Origin: Azolla caroliniana
Lineage: Eukaryota; Polypodiophyta
DNA length: 64,000 nt
Direction: 5' to 3'
Assembly (NCBI GenBank): GCA_043228905.1
Contig: JBHGNT010000010.1
Span: forward strand, 6,944,001-7,008,000
Below, piece after piece: positions 17,177 to 27,952 of the stretch; the stretch's first letter is position 1, and each line of letters begins with the position of its first letter. The position numbers were made by a program, and so were the translations under genes. The notes under the pieces are model-generated. The model did no database searches. It was not told where the DNA came from and was given only the letters and a program-made list of their open reading frames with translations.

Positions 17177-20100
17177 ATGGATTCATTGAAGATGAGATTT
17201 GAAGCTGTGTTTTTGCGTGGTTTCTCGTTAAATCATACCAAAAGCATGGATTCTTCCTTTCCAAGGTGCTTTTTCAAATAAAAATTATTTATTTCATTCC
17301 TATTGCCATGTTCATTTTGACCTAAATCTTGCATCATTTGTATCAATTGCTTGATGACTCAAATTATAAATCTCTGATATCGGATACTCTTGTGATGACC
17401 TGGAAGGCATAGAATATCAACTGGTGATGAATGCCAAAGTGGAGAACAATCCCACTATCAAGAGAAAAGGTTGAGCCGTCCAATCAAGTCTACAGGCAAA
17501 TCAGGGCCAGGAACCATGGCAAGATCCCTAGTGAAAACTGTATGTCTTTTTCTTTTAGTTCATGCCTTATTTATCTTCTAATAAAAAGTTGTCTGACTTT
17601 GAAAATAGTTCCTTTTCAAAAATCATAGCCATTTTTGATACCATAGAGATTTCTATGCAGGTGATGAGCCTTTCGCATGTGAAGGAAGAGGTCTATGGAG
17701 CTTTGGATAAATGGGCAGCATTTGAGCTCAAATTTCCACTTGAAGCTACTATGAATGGATTGAGAAGGCTTCGGGAAAATAATCAATGGCATAGAGTTAT
17801 TCAGGTATTTTTAATTATTTTTGTCTGATAGAATGTATGCTAATGCACTTTAAAATGCACTGTATCCCATTTCCTTGTCCTGAATTAAGAGAACCTATTT
17901 ATTTTTGTAGAATTGGTATTCATGTGATGACTGTCAATCTTTGTTTTAGACATGTTTTATATCATTACAATACAGCAAATGTGTAGCTTAAAGAAGAGTA
18001 TAATCATGGTTAAGCTTTCCCTCCTTTGTTGTGTTCTCAGGTTTCGAAATGGATGTTGAGTAAAGGAATTGGAAGGACAAACGGTACATATAGCATCTTA
18101 TTGAGGGCCTATTGTATGGATGGACGACTTGAGGATGCCGAAGCATTATGGGAGAAGGTTCTAGCATTGAATGACAGGTCCACGCCCAAGAATATGTTTT
18201 CTTATATGACACATATCTATAAAAAACATGAGATGCCAGAAAAGGTTGTCAAGGTGTGTCAATACACGCTTTTAAAAAGAACTATCAAATAAATTTTAAA
18301 TTAATGTAGCTTCTGCATGAGTCATGTATAGTTTTTACTTACATCTGCATTTCTTTATCCTTCTATATGATCATGAAAAAGTTAACGAGTTCAAACTTCA
18401 AGATTGAGTTGGGGAAACCATCTTATACTTAGAATAGGAAAGAAAGCTCTAGGTTTCCTAAATCATCTTACAAGGGTGATTTCATGTTATTCATACGGAA
18501 ACAAAATTAAAAGCTTTAGGTTTCATAAATCTCCATTATCATGATCTTAATGGATGTGGTGGAATGATATTGGAGATGGTTTATGAGAATAAAGTGCACA
18601 GCTGATATGTATGGGTTGAGTACTGGTGTTTGGAAATCGTATCTGAGGTTAGTTGGCAAAGTGCGTATGGGTGTTCTCATGTGGATCAGTCATGGTGAAC
18701 CATGTTCTCCATGATCTGGTGATAGTATGGGCCATGTGATAGTATAGCCACAGATCTTTCCTCAATAACTTGTTCTGCTCATTACTTTGGCGAGGCGACA
18801 ATATCAAAAGAGTAGCAAGTTCTCCATCTTGAGGCCATTGTTGTCGAGCCACTTCACTACCTGTGAACAACATGATAAACCTGCATCTTTTGTTGTCACC
18901 ACTTCTTTCGATGTGTCAAATGCCTTACGTGTACTTCTTTGAGGTGGCATGGTTCAAATCTGGTTGATGAGGTTCATTGATTGCATTATTTCTTTTACCA
19001 TCATCAGGGGTGCTGCCAATTCAGCATGTATGTTCTTGTGTGGAGTGGTTGCTTTGCTATGTTTGTCATGACTCATGAACACTCTATTTGTATCCACGTG
19101 GAGGCATGGAGCCATATGGCTGCAGTATACATGAGGGCAGGGGTGACTGGTGTCAAATAACTGTAGTTTGGCTAGAGCACATATCCTCGAGTGAGTTATT
19201 GATGCTTGGCAACTCGTGCCATAGAGAAGTGCCAATTCATGCTTGTAAATGTGACGCTAAATATATGTAGGATCTACTACTTCAACATGCCTTCCTGATA
19301 CAGTAAAGACAATTTGCTTGTGAAGCAGCAGGGATGTGTGGAAGATCATGTCCTCAATCTTTCCTAGGTTTACAGTGAACCCTTTTTTGCAGAGAAAACC
19401 ATCTAGGACATTGAAATTCAGAGAACCCACATGAAATTCAGAGACTGAGATTATGTCATCAGCATATCTTGATATGTTGTGATAGTGATTTGTGAACACA
19501 CTTGGGATAATGTGTGTGAACAAGTTAGGATAGCTGGGGCTTTTTTACTTGTTTAAGAGTTTTTCACCCTAGGTCAAAAGTATAAGCGATACAGTTAAGA
19601 CACTGACGTGCTCTTCGTTTTTGAAATATAATCTCTCCTTTTTTCTGCTGCCTGTGTGCTTCTTCAGTGATAGAATCTAAGGGTGGGTGTCAGAGGAGGT
19701 CACTATCTTCTTTAGGTTTTTGTTGACAGTTGTTGTTTTAGAGCATGTGCAACATTTTTCTGTTCGTTTTCAGTTGCTACCTTCTAGAAACTAAATGGAA
19801 TTTGAACAAATAGCTACCAACATATTGCATTTCTTTTTTGTGCAGGTATTTGAGCAAATGGAAAGCTTTGGAATAAAACCCGATCCAGACATATTGCGGC
19901 GAGCTCGAGAAGCATATCTTGAGTTAGGAATAGAAGAGAAGCAAGAAGAATTGACAAAAAAGCATCCCTTAAACTCTAAGAAAAGAAGAAATGAGAGAAG
20001 AATCGCAACAAGAAAAGCATTGAAGGTGTCAAATATAGGTGTGTGCTTCATCTCTAACTTACTCAGATGATGATCAGAATCTCTGGCTAGGTAATTAAAT

Positions 20101-21149
20101 TCCAACACATGCTATGCTTATCAAACCGATGTACCGTTGCATTGTGAGAAGTTGCCACATAAAATTTGTATGAGAGCAAAAAGTAAAGTCAGATTGCGTA
20201 TGTGTGTTCACGTGCGTTATACATCATGAATATCCTTGGGTTGAGTTTGTTAAGAAGAAATCTATCAAAGATGTGCTTCATACTTAATGCTCTTCCCTTT
20301 CTGGTGCACTCTCAGATGGTTTGGTCAAAGAGGAGATCGACCTGAGAATCGAACACAGTGTCCGTGATGAAAGCAGCATTGAGGAGTCCCATAAAACAGG
20401 TTTAATGTTGGGGAATGTTTTTAGATACATTGTCTTCTTCGTGTATATATAGAATTCTTTAAAGACAACCATCTTGTTTTTTTCTGTCTTGTTAGTAAAC
20501 TTGAATACTTCCTGTGGCGATAAAGAAACAAAGTTGCAAATTGATCATGAAAGTTATGATAAAGTGGAATCACCTCCACAAAGAAAACCCCTCAGAAATG
20601 GTAAATAAATTAAAATTGATTTTTCTTTTTGACAGTTCAGCCACAATAACAGGATATGATCCAGATAGTGTCATAGCAAGAGAATGATTAGGGAGTAACT
20701 TTTCTTTCAATGTACAACAACTTGAAATTTTGTCTGTTATCAGTTGATATTTTGCTTTTTCTCAGTTCCAGTTAATGGACCCGATACTGGAACAAGTGGT
20801 GCTTCTGAACGAATTGAACCAGAGACTGGTGGTAAGAAGGCATTATCTTCATCAAAGAAACCATGGGGAACTGGTAAAAGTATTTCTTTCTTTCTATCTC
20901 CTGGATGATTGTTATGGTCATCATCGGATGACACTCGTCTTTTTGCAAATTGTTTTCCGTAAATTCCACGTAAGTCGTAAAATTATTATTAATAGTACAT
21001 AAGCTTACAACTTTTTGTGGTTTTTGGTATCAGCAGAAAATGTTATTCACAAATCACCAGAATTACTACATAGAAAACCGAAAGCGAGTCAGAAAATTTC
21101 TTCCGACAAGGATACCGAGTTTGTTAACCAGATCATCGCGACGATGTGA
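17177..21149 (+). CDS. PPR protein of the At4g21190/At4g18975 type, 9 exons, 392 aa
   Basis: Pentatricopeptide-repeat protein, probably an organelle RNA-binding factor. Exons: 17177-17265, 17413-17539, 17661-17804, 18041-18253, 19846-20038, 20316-20399, 20496-20600, 20766-20873, 21034-21149. Exons 3-5 hold the conserved core: VKEEVYGALDKW, HRVIQ, SKWMLSKG, a GTYSILLRAY helix pair, then MESFGIKPDPDILRRA. This matches the small PPR proteins related to Arabidopsis EMB1417 as I remember them. The N-terminus (MRFEAVFLRGFSLNH) is basic and hydroxylated like a transit peptide; mitochondrion or plastid cannot be separated. Exons 6-9 add a hydrophilic charged tail with no recognised domain. The first exon is the least certain part; it was chosen because it splices in frame and gives a targeting-like start. 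Intron 4 (1,592 bp) hosts an antisense LINE fragment. Confidence 0.85.
19080..19523 (-). mobile_element. LINE reverse transcriptase fragment in PPR intron 4
   Basis: On minus, 19523-19257 reads RYADDIISVSE (the YADD catalytic motif of non-LTR RT), then KKGFTVNLGK and MIFHTS, a typical plant LINE thumb-entry layout. After a stop the signal continues about 19240-19090 with ALLYG, LQLFDT and, one frame over, PVTPALMYTAAIW, the usual C-terminal RT segment. The copy is 5' and 3' truncated and frameshifted. It lies antisense to the PPR gene. Sequence to about 18650 may be part of it. Confidence 0.75.
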
Positions 21150-22649
21150 CCATTTGCATTACCTTATATGCCAACAACTGTCAGAGAAATGGCTGATATA
21201 TGTTGAACCCATGGTTAAAAGTTGTTTTTTGCCTCATCTAGTGATTGTAAGATTTCATTATACTGATATGTGCAAGAAACCATGTCTATATCTCCTTTCT
21301 AATGAAGAGTGTATAATGCATATAAATATATTAGCTTCAAAAGAGTTGTAGATCAAGAGACTTTTACAAACTGTATTTTGAATGCTCATTGTATCTCAAA
21401 TCTTTGTTTTTTTCACTCTCCTTTGTGCTTTGCCAATAGTAATCCATAGGTACTAACATTCAACTCATGTACTTGTACTTTGCCTTCATGTTTCTTTAAA
21501 GACATGCATATATGCGTGCCTTCATTAGTAATCAGCCGTGAATTTGTCATACTTAAAAACCTAAGCTGGATAGAATTGATCCTTGCAAACAAACCTAGTC
21601 ATTACCTCTAAACATGAATGATCGTTTTACTAGGAACCTAGCTTTTAAGTGATACAGGGAAACATTTATGGTTTCGGATTTCAATATAAGTATATGCCAC
21701 ACCATTGCTTGGTGAATTGTTGGTTGAACAATATCATTTATGTGCATAGGGAGTTGATGATTCGCGCTTGATGGGGAAACTTACTCATCAACCTTAACTC
21801 GTTGATCTTAGGCCTTGTTGAGCTTTGGGGCTTGTCGAGCTTTAAGGCTCATTAATGCTCATTAATGCTCGTTACCACATGAGTGCACGAGGTGTGGTGA
21901 CATGACAAGACAAAAAGGATTAATGAATGCACTAGAGGAAGGATAACATAAAGGCATGAATATTTGAATGCCTTTGTGAAAAGAAGAGGTGCATGGGCAA
22001 GCCCGAAACGCTCCCTAGTAACAAGAAAAATGAACTCACAAAGCACAAATGTTTGAACATCTTTGTGAAGAGGAGAGGTGCATGGGCAAGCTCGAAACAC
22101 TCCTAGTCACAACGTGTCCGAACTCACAAGAAGAAGACGGAAAACACAAAGCACAAATGTTCAAATGCCTTTGTGAGGAGGCGAGGTGCATGGGCAAGCC
22201 CGAAACGCTACCTAATCATGATATGTTTGTGAAGAGGAGAGGTCCATGGGAACCCTAAAATGCTCCCTTCACAAGACGTCTGATGCACAAGAAGAAGACG
22301 ATCACACAAAACACGAATGGATGGAATAGAACAAACACATGATTCTTGATTACAAGAACGAAAGGGGGGGGGGGGGAGGGTTACAAAGTGACAACGTCTA
22401 ATTAACCACAAGCAAGCTCAACTAGGGTAAGGAGACAGATAGAGCGGATAGTGTATGCCCTTCATAACGCGCACTCGAACCACCAAACAATGAGCACACG
22501 TGCATTGAAGATGACAATTGAACACAAGCACATGAACCAAAGACGAAGACACAAATCGACAATGAAGAACTCCTAAATGGAAGAGACGAAAAAGAAGATG
22601 ATGATGATGAAGAAGTGTAAAGAATCAGGAGTGATTCTGTGTAGCAGAA
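21150..22649. other. Intergenic with repeat array and poly-G
   Basis: Starts with the PPR 3' UTR. It includes the repeat array at 21958-22320 and a run of G at about 22364-22377. No gene found. Confidence 0.5.
21958..22320. repeat. Four imperfect direct repeats, about 65-110 bp
   Basis: The motif TTTGTGARGAGGAGAGGTGCATGG, followed by GCAAGCYCGAAACRCT and then CACAAGAAGAAGACG and a CACAAATG end, recurs near 21975, 22065, 22167 and 22225. Unit lengths vary by internal deletion. No coding sense. Confidence 0.8.
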
Positions 22650-22655
22650 GAGATA

Positions 22656-22714
<59 letters not shown>

Positions 22715-23000
22715 ACAATGTATATAGAAAACAAGAAAACTGTACTATCAAGAAGCAGAAAATGAACCAACGTATACAAGAGGAGGAGAAGGTGCTTATG
22801 CAGTCACCTTCTCTCTACATTCTCTTACTACCACTATTTCTTGGGAAAGAGGTGGAGACTTAACTACCTACTAAATATGTGTCATAGGACTTAACTTCTA
22901 TGAAACATTAGTTATGCTACAAAGGAGGTGGGATGTTCACACGCTTTGGTATTCCTAAGGTGTGTTCCTACACTAGGGAGGTTGAGTTTGATTCTCAACA
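22650..23000 (-). repeat. 3' LTR of copia element A (far end approximate)
   Basis: On minus the LTR starts TGTTGAGAATCAAACTC at 23000, directly after the purine tract TTGAGGGGGCA. It ends in a (CT)n then (CA)n microsatellite (22656-22711). The same start and the same CT/CA tail occur in the LTR at 24800-25065, so the two elements are one family. No target duplication was found. Confidence 0.6.
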
Positions 23001-24790
23001 TGCCCCCTCAAACACAACTTCTTGTTGGCGGATAGTGGGTTCGGATTGGTCTTCGGATCGACTCTAATAGTTGGCGTCGACTTCGGTTGTGAGTAACCAG
23101 TTCACTCTGTCTCGTTCGATTATGCTCTGTTCAGCATCGTGAAGGCTCCATATCCATACTCCCCCTCAAGCTTGGCTAGTTGGTGGTCGAAAGACCGAGG
23201 TTTGTCGTGAAGTGCCGCTTGTCGGCTCCAAGGGCCTTTATGAAGATGTCGGTTGTTTGCATATATCATATTGATGTGTTGCAAGTCAATATCTCCGGCC
23301 AAGACACGCTCTCGAGTGAAGTGATAATGCACCTCAATGTGATTGGTTTGAGTGTGAAAGACTAGGTTCCGAGCTAGATGAATGTTGCTCATGTTGTCAT
23401 AGTTAGGAGAATCGAATCCGTGATGGGAATGCCCAAATCCTTTAAGATTCGTTTCAGTCAAACAACTTCACATGCGACAACTTCCATGACCCTGTATTTG
23501 ACCTCGTTGCTCGATAGTGTGACTGTCAGCTACTTCTTATTGCTCCACGATATGGCTTCGCTGCTAAGGGAAAAGAGAAATCCCGATGTTGATCGTCTGT
23601 TGCCTTTGTAGCCGACCTAATTGACATCGGTGTACTCTTCGAGTCGAGTTGGTGTGGCTGATTTGTAGAGGATGTCGTAATCCATCGTTCCACTCACATA
23701 GCGTAACACTCGCTTAACACAGTCCAGGTGAATGTTTCGTGGAGTCTGCATAAACTGGCTAAGGAGGCCAATCGGGTAATTGAGGTCAGGTCGAGTAATG
23801 GTGAGGTAGATCGTGCTTTTGACTAGCTATCGATAGAAAGTCAACTCACACTCTTTTGTGCCAAACCCGACATCTACCTATAGGTTTTGATCAAGAGGAG
23901 TAGCGACGGGCTTACACTCTGTCATCCCAAACTTGAACAGAAGATTGAGGATATAGTATTGTTGGGAGATCATGATGCTGTCAAGAGTTTGAATTACTTC
24001 TATACCTAGAAAGTAATGTAGCTCCTTCATGTCTTTCATTTCGAATTGGCCTGAGAGAAGCTTTTTTATGTTCTCAATATCTACTAGGTTCTCTCCTCCA
24101 ATAGCCAAGTCATCCACATATATTATGATGAATAGTTGTCCGTTGGAGTAATTCCGGATGAGTAGAGAATTGGACTTGGACATTTTGAAGCCGATTTGGT
24201 GAAGATATTGGGTTATCTGCGAATGCTAAGCTCTAGGCGCCTGCTTGCAGCCGTAGAAAGGCTTTTTGAGTTGACAGACAACAGTCAGATGCATACTCGA
24301 CTTGAATCCGGGTGGTTGTACCATGTACATCTCCTCTTCTAACTCACCTTGGAGAAAAGTGTTCTTCACATCCATTTGATGGAGGTGCCACCCTTTGGCA
24401 GCTACAAGCGTGATCATGGTTTGGATGGTTGTCATCTTTGCCATCGGGGCAAATGTCTCTTCATAATTGACACCCCGTGTTTGCACGTAGTCCTTTGCCA
24501 CAAGCCAGGCCTTATACCGATTTATGGTGCCATCAACGTTGTGGTTCACCTTGAATATCCACCAACATCCAATTGCCTTTTGGTGGGGTGAAGAGAGGAC
24601 GAGATCCCATGTCTCCTTTATAGAGAGTGGTTGCATCTCCTCCTTCATTGCTTCGGCCCATCGTGGGCCCTTCGCGGCTTCGGAAAATGTTTTTCCGGCT
24701 CTCAGATTATCGCCACCTTCATCATGAATGCATAATGGTATGCCATGTAGTCGTTGTGGCATGTAAAGAAGGTGAGACGTAGGTGGTGCT
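23001..24790 (-). pseudogene. Copia element A, broken pol
   Basis: Minus-strand Ty1/copia pol. At 24770-24226: FSEAAKGPRWAEAMKEEM, then ETWDLV, GCWWIFKVN, NYEETFAPMAK and HQMDVKNTFLQGELEEE, the copia RT. At 24183-23878: IIIYVDDLAIGG with the catalytic YVDD, MKELHYFLGIEV and TPLDQNL. At 23461-23120: the RNase H end with HIEVHYHFTRE. Frameshifts and stops separate the pieces, so it is inactive. The 5' half is missing: coding stops at about 24790 where the LTR of element B begins. Confidence 0.9.
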
Positions 24791-24799
24791 ATGCAACAT

Positions 24800-24805
24800 A
24801 TGCGA

Positions 24806-24839
<34 letters not shown>

Positions 24840-25065
24840 TACATGTAAGGCAAGACAAAGAGAGAGATAGAGAGAGCTTGAACAAGATGCTATATTCGTA
24901 AAAATAGAAATACATCCAACAGTAACTAAGTTACAAAGAGTTGGTTTAAATACCAACTGATCTAGGGCAAGTGCCCTTTCTACTAATTACAAAACTAGCC
25001 TAGTATGATGTCCACTGGCTAGTGTCAACACAGTCTCTATGGGAAGTTGAGTTCGATTCTCAACA
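24800..25065 (-). repeat. 3' LTR of copia element B (far end approximate)
   Basis: Starts on minus with TGTTGAGAATCGAACTC at 25065, after the purine tract TCGAAGGGGAG (25066-25076). It contains a TATTTAAA box near 24946-24953 and ends in a (CA)n tract (about 24809-24838). Its far end touches element A coding sequence, which suggests B inserted into A. Confidence 0.65.
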
Positions 25066-25324
25066 CTCCCCTTCGAACACAACTTCCGGATGCCAAAAAG
25101 TTGTTTTAGTTCGATCTTCGAAATACTTCGATTCAGTTGAATCAGCTTCCACTTCGCTTTTCGATTTCGATTTCGATTTTCGACGTAGTCCCTATTTTTC
25201 GGTACTCCCCCTCAAGCTCGGCAATGTAGATATTGTGAGATAGCGGTTCGATGTAAATTGCCCGAGCTTGTCGACTCCTAAGGCCTTAGTGAAGATGTCA
25301 ACGACTTGAAGATTCGTGTTGATG
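25066..25324 (-). pseudogene. Copia element B, 3' end of pol and PPT
   Basis: Minus translation from 25324 gives NTNLQVVDIFTKALGVDKLG, the C-terminal copia RNase H block. Its upstream half lies 16.5 kb away (right of 41892), because element G inserted between them. A second purine tract (GAGGGGGAG, near 25204-25214) precedes the true PPT next to the LTR. Confidence 0.85.
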
Positions 25325-25329
25325 TGCTG

Positions 25330-25784
25330 TGTTACCCGTTCCTTTGGGTGAACACCTTCGATAGATCTGCGTCTATCGGTCTTCAAGGGCGTGGTACGTG
25401 AAGGCTCGTAACAGAGGCGTCGAGAGAGATACAGGGCTCAGAGAGAAAACACTAGCGAGGTCTTGATAGACGTGGCGGCGTGAAACTCATAGGTATGGAT
25501 CAAAGCACAGACTCATGCAGCAAAAATAAGCACAAATAAGATATATTACTATGACAGAAAAGATTACAGAACACGGCCTATGGTCGGTGACCTTACGAGT
25601 TTGTCTAATTACGAAGGACTAAGCTAGTGCTTCCACCTATATTTTTTCTTCTCTCCCTCTGAGGTATTGGTCCTTGTTTAAATAACTTTTCCTCTAATAC
25701 ACAGCCGAGCCGTCGGTGGCCCGTGATACTCGGACTCGGCGTTTGCTAATTTCCTAATTTTACATTTCTGTCCTCTGGACAACA
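25330..25784 (-). repeat. 3' LTR of gypsy element G, 455 bp
   Basis: On minus it begins TGTTGTCCAGAGGACAG at 25784 and ends GGAACGGGTAACA at 25330, a TG...CA LTR. TGCTG (25325-25329) follows and is the target duplication within copia B. The copy at 41433-41887 has the same length and differs at 5 positions, all transitions (about 1.1 percent). A TATTTAAA-like box occurs on minus near 25677. Confidence 0.9.
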
Positions 25785-25882
25785 CCTGGCACGCCCGTGG
25801 GACAGGACCTTGTCCGTCGGACCCACGACTTACACAATACTAACAATATTACAAAAATTGCCTTTTAGGCGTGATCCTCGTT

Positions 25883-27492
25883 TCATTCCTCCTTTAAGAT
25901 GTCGAGGATGCTTTCGGGGTCCGGGGTGGTGGCAGGGTGGTCTGGTTGGACTGTCGATGCGGGGGGTTGAGTTTGGTCCGGGGGTGGCATATCTTCTCGA
26001 ACGTCCGCCTCAGGTGCGACCGATTCTTCTGGTGGGGGTGTGGGTTCGTGGGCGTTGACCTCTACTTCGACAGGATCTGGTACCGTGTGGGCGTCCATGG
26101 GATGTCTATTGGCCGGGGCAAGTTCTTCATGTGCCGTGTCCGTGATCTGCTTGTTGGGAGGTTCTTCTTTCTGCTCTGTGGCCGTTGGAGGGTTGGTGGG
26201 GATGGCTGCGAGTCGTTCTCGTTCAAAGGCTTCTGGTTCCAGGCGAAACAGCATCTGACCGTCATTGAAGTCCTCCATTATTTGCTCGATTGCCGCGATG
26301 TGAGATTTTGCCAAGGACTGGTAATCCTCGGTTAAATCTGCACGCAGGTTTTGTATGCTGGCTTCGTCCATTTTGTAGAAGCTGCGGCCCTCCTTCCGTT
26401 GGTTCTCGGCGTCGGCGCGTAAAATATGCAATTCGGCAGCTTGGGCTGCCCATTCGTCTCCTGCGCGACTTAATGTTTCCTCGACCTTTTTGGTAAGGTG
26501 TTGGCGCTGTTTCTCGATCAATATTCTGATGCGTGTCTCATCCATGTCGGGCTGTGCTCGGATGGCTGCTAATTCCTGTTTTAAGCCGTCGACGTCGGCC
26601 TGAATCTTCTGTGTTCTTAGCTCATAGATGGCCTGAGTGTTCTTTGCATCCGCAGTTACGAGCTGGAGAGCCTGCTCGTAACGCTTGGTGAATTCTTCGG
26701 TGGCCTGCTCCCGTTCTTTTTGACACGTGGCCCGGATTTGTTCCCGTTCGACGATTCTCTCTTCTTGTAGGGCGAAGTAGGAATCCGACAATGCGTCTTT
26801 TTGCTCCGAAAGTAGCTTGCATTTGATGAAAAACTCGTAAGCCATCTCTTTAAGGGTCGTACGCTGACTCTGCAGCTCAGCATTCTCCGTGTTCATCCTC
26901 TCCTCCCATTGGCGATTTCTTTCCTCCTGCCGCTGGTTCCAGTCTTTTGCATTGTCGAGTGCGGCCTGTAAGTCTAGAACCTCCTTCTCTTTCTTCACCA
27001 CTGTGGCCGCGTATTCCTCTAGCTTGCTTTTGAGTTCGGCTTCCTTGCCCGCGGCTTGCACTTGTACCCGGCCTAGTGCTTCGTTCTGCTTGTGTATCCT
27101 TTGGTCGGCCTGGGCTCTTATCTCGGCCATCTGCTTGGAAGCTTCTACTTTTAGGCGAGCCATCGCCTCTTGATGTCGTTGTTCGTGTCTCTCGGTTCGC
27201 CGTTGTTCTTCTTTAAGCTCCGCACGGTAATCCTGGAGCGGGGCTTCTATCTGGGTTGCCACCTCCTTGGGTGTGGGCGCCTCGGTTGTTGTGCAAGCAT
27301 AGACCATTTGTAACGAGTCCGTTTGTGTACTGGCCTGCACCTTCAGGATTGAATCGGTGATGGTGCTTTCATCCATCATTGTTATGCGTGGAGGTGCTAG
27401 GAGGGCCTCAGTGGTCGTTATCGGAAGGCTCAAGAGTTGTTGTTCCGGCCGGTTTTGCTCCCAGGCTGCCAGCTTCTGGTTCGCAGCGTGCC
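25883..27492 (-). pseudogene. Extra ORF of element G, C-terminal part: long coiled coil
   Basis: Function unknown. About 530 codons open on minus, from the chromovirus insertion site to a stop at 25883. After a Thr-rich start it is almost pure charged heptad sequence: roughly residues 60-400 are rich in E, K, Q, R and A with regular L, I or A spacing (for example LKEEQRRTERHEQR), a long coiled coil. The last 110 residues are Pro, Glu and Asp rich (PTPPPEESVAPEAD). No catalytic motif, signal peptide or membrane segment is seen. The frame continues exactly into 34522-36265 if the chromovirus and one target copy are ignored, so this is the second half of one protein. It lies in the position of the env-like ORF of Athila elements but lacks membrane segments. 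Confidence 0.75.
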
Positions 27493-27497
27493 ATAGT
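27493..27497. repeat. Target duplication ATAGT, left copy (element C)
   Basis: Identical to 34517-34521 on the other side of the element; 5 bp is the usual length for Ty3/gypsy integrase. Confidence 0.95.
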
Positions 27498-27952
27498 TAT
27501 TATAGATCTTGGTACTAACATAAGCTTAAGATAAGGATAATGAAAAGATAGATAGAAAGGAGAAAGAGAAAGAAGGGTGCCGATCCACCCGACCACCCCC
27601 GAGCGAAGGGATCGAGACGGACTCGAGCCTCGATCGGCGTCCCATACCACCGCCGTGGCGTCGAGTCGTACCTGGTGCTGGCGCGCTCGCTACAAGAGTT
27701 GACCCACCACACGAGCAGAGTCTCGATGTAGTCAAAAGATGATCAAATGAGGGTAGCTAGGCCTCTTATTTATAGCGAAACCCAAGGCCCCCAGGCAAGT
27801 TCACACTTGACCTAATGGGTTGTCTCAATCCCGAGGATTAAAAGTAATCCTCCCCTTCTTTACACTCTCATTTAACCCTCACACTTATCCACGTGTATAG
27901 AATACTACGGTAAATTCTTACCACGGGATATTATATGGTCATGCCCGTAACA
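27498..27952 (-). repeat. 3' LTR of chromovirus C
   Basis: 455 bp. On minus it starts TGTTACGGGCATGACC at 27952 and ends GATCTATAATA at 27498, so it ends in TA, not the usual CA. It is preceded by the purine tract AAAGAGGGGGAG (27955-27966). The pol stop codon lies 14 nt inside the LTR. Confidence 0.95.

Noticed and set aside
22573-22863. ORFs in the CT/CA region near 22.6 kb
   Set aside because: They encode Ser-Leu and Thr-His runs from a microsatellite at the copia LTR end.
25810-27173. Plus-strand ORFs rich in Trp, Cys and Ser at 25.8-27.2 kb
   Set aside because: Mirror-frame products of the long coiled-coil ORF on minus.
27515-27735. Short minus ORFs repeated at 34079-34299
   Set aside because: They lie inside both LTRs of the chromovirus and are not genes; useful only as evidence that the LTRs are identical.
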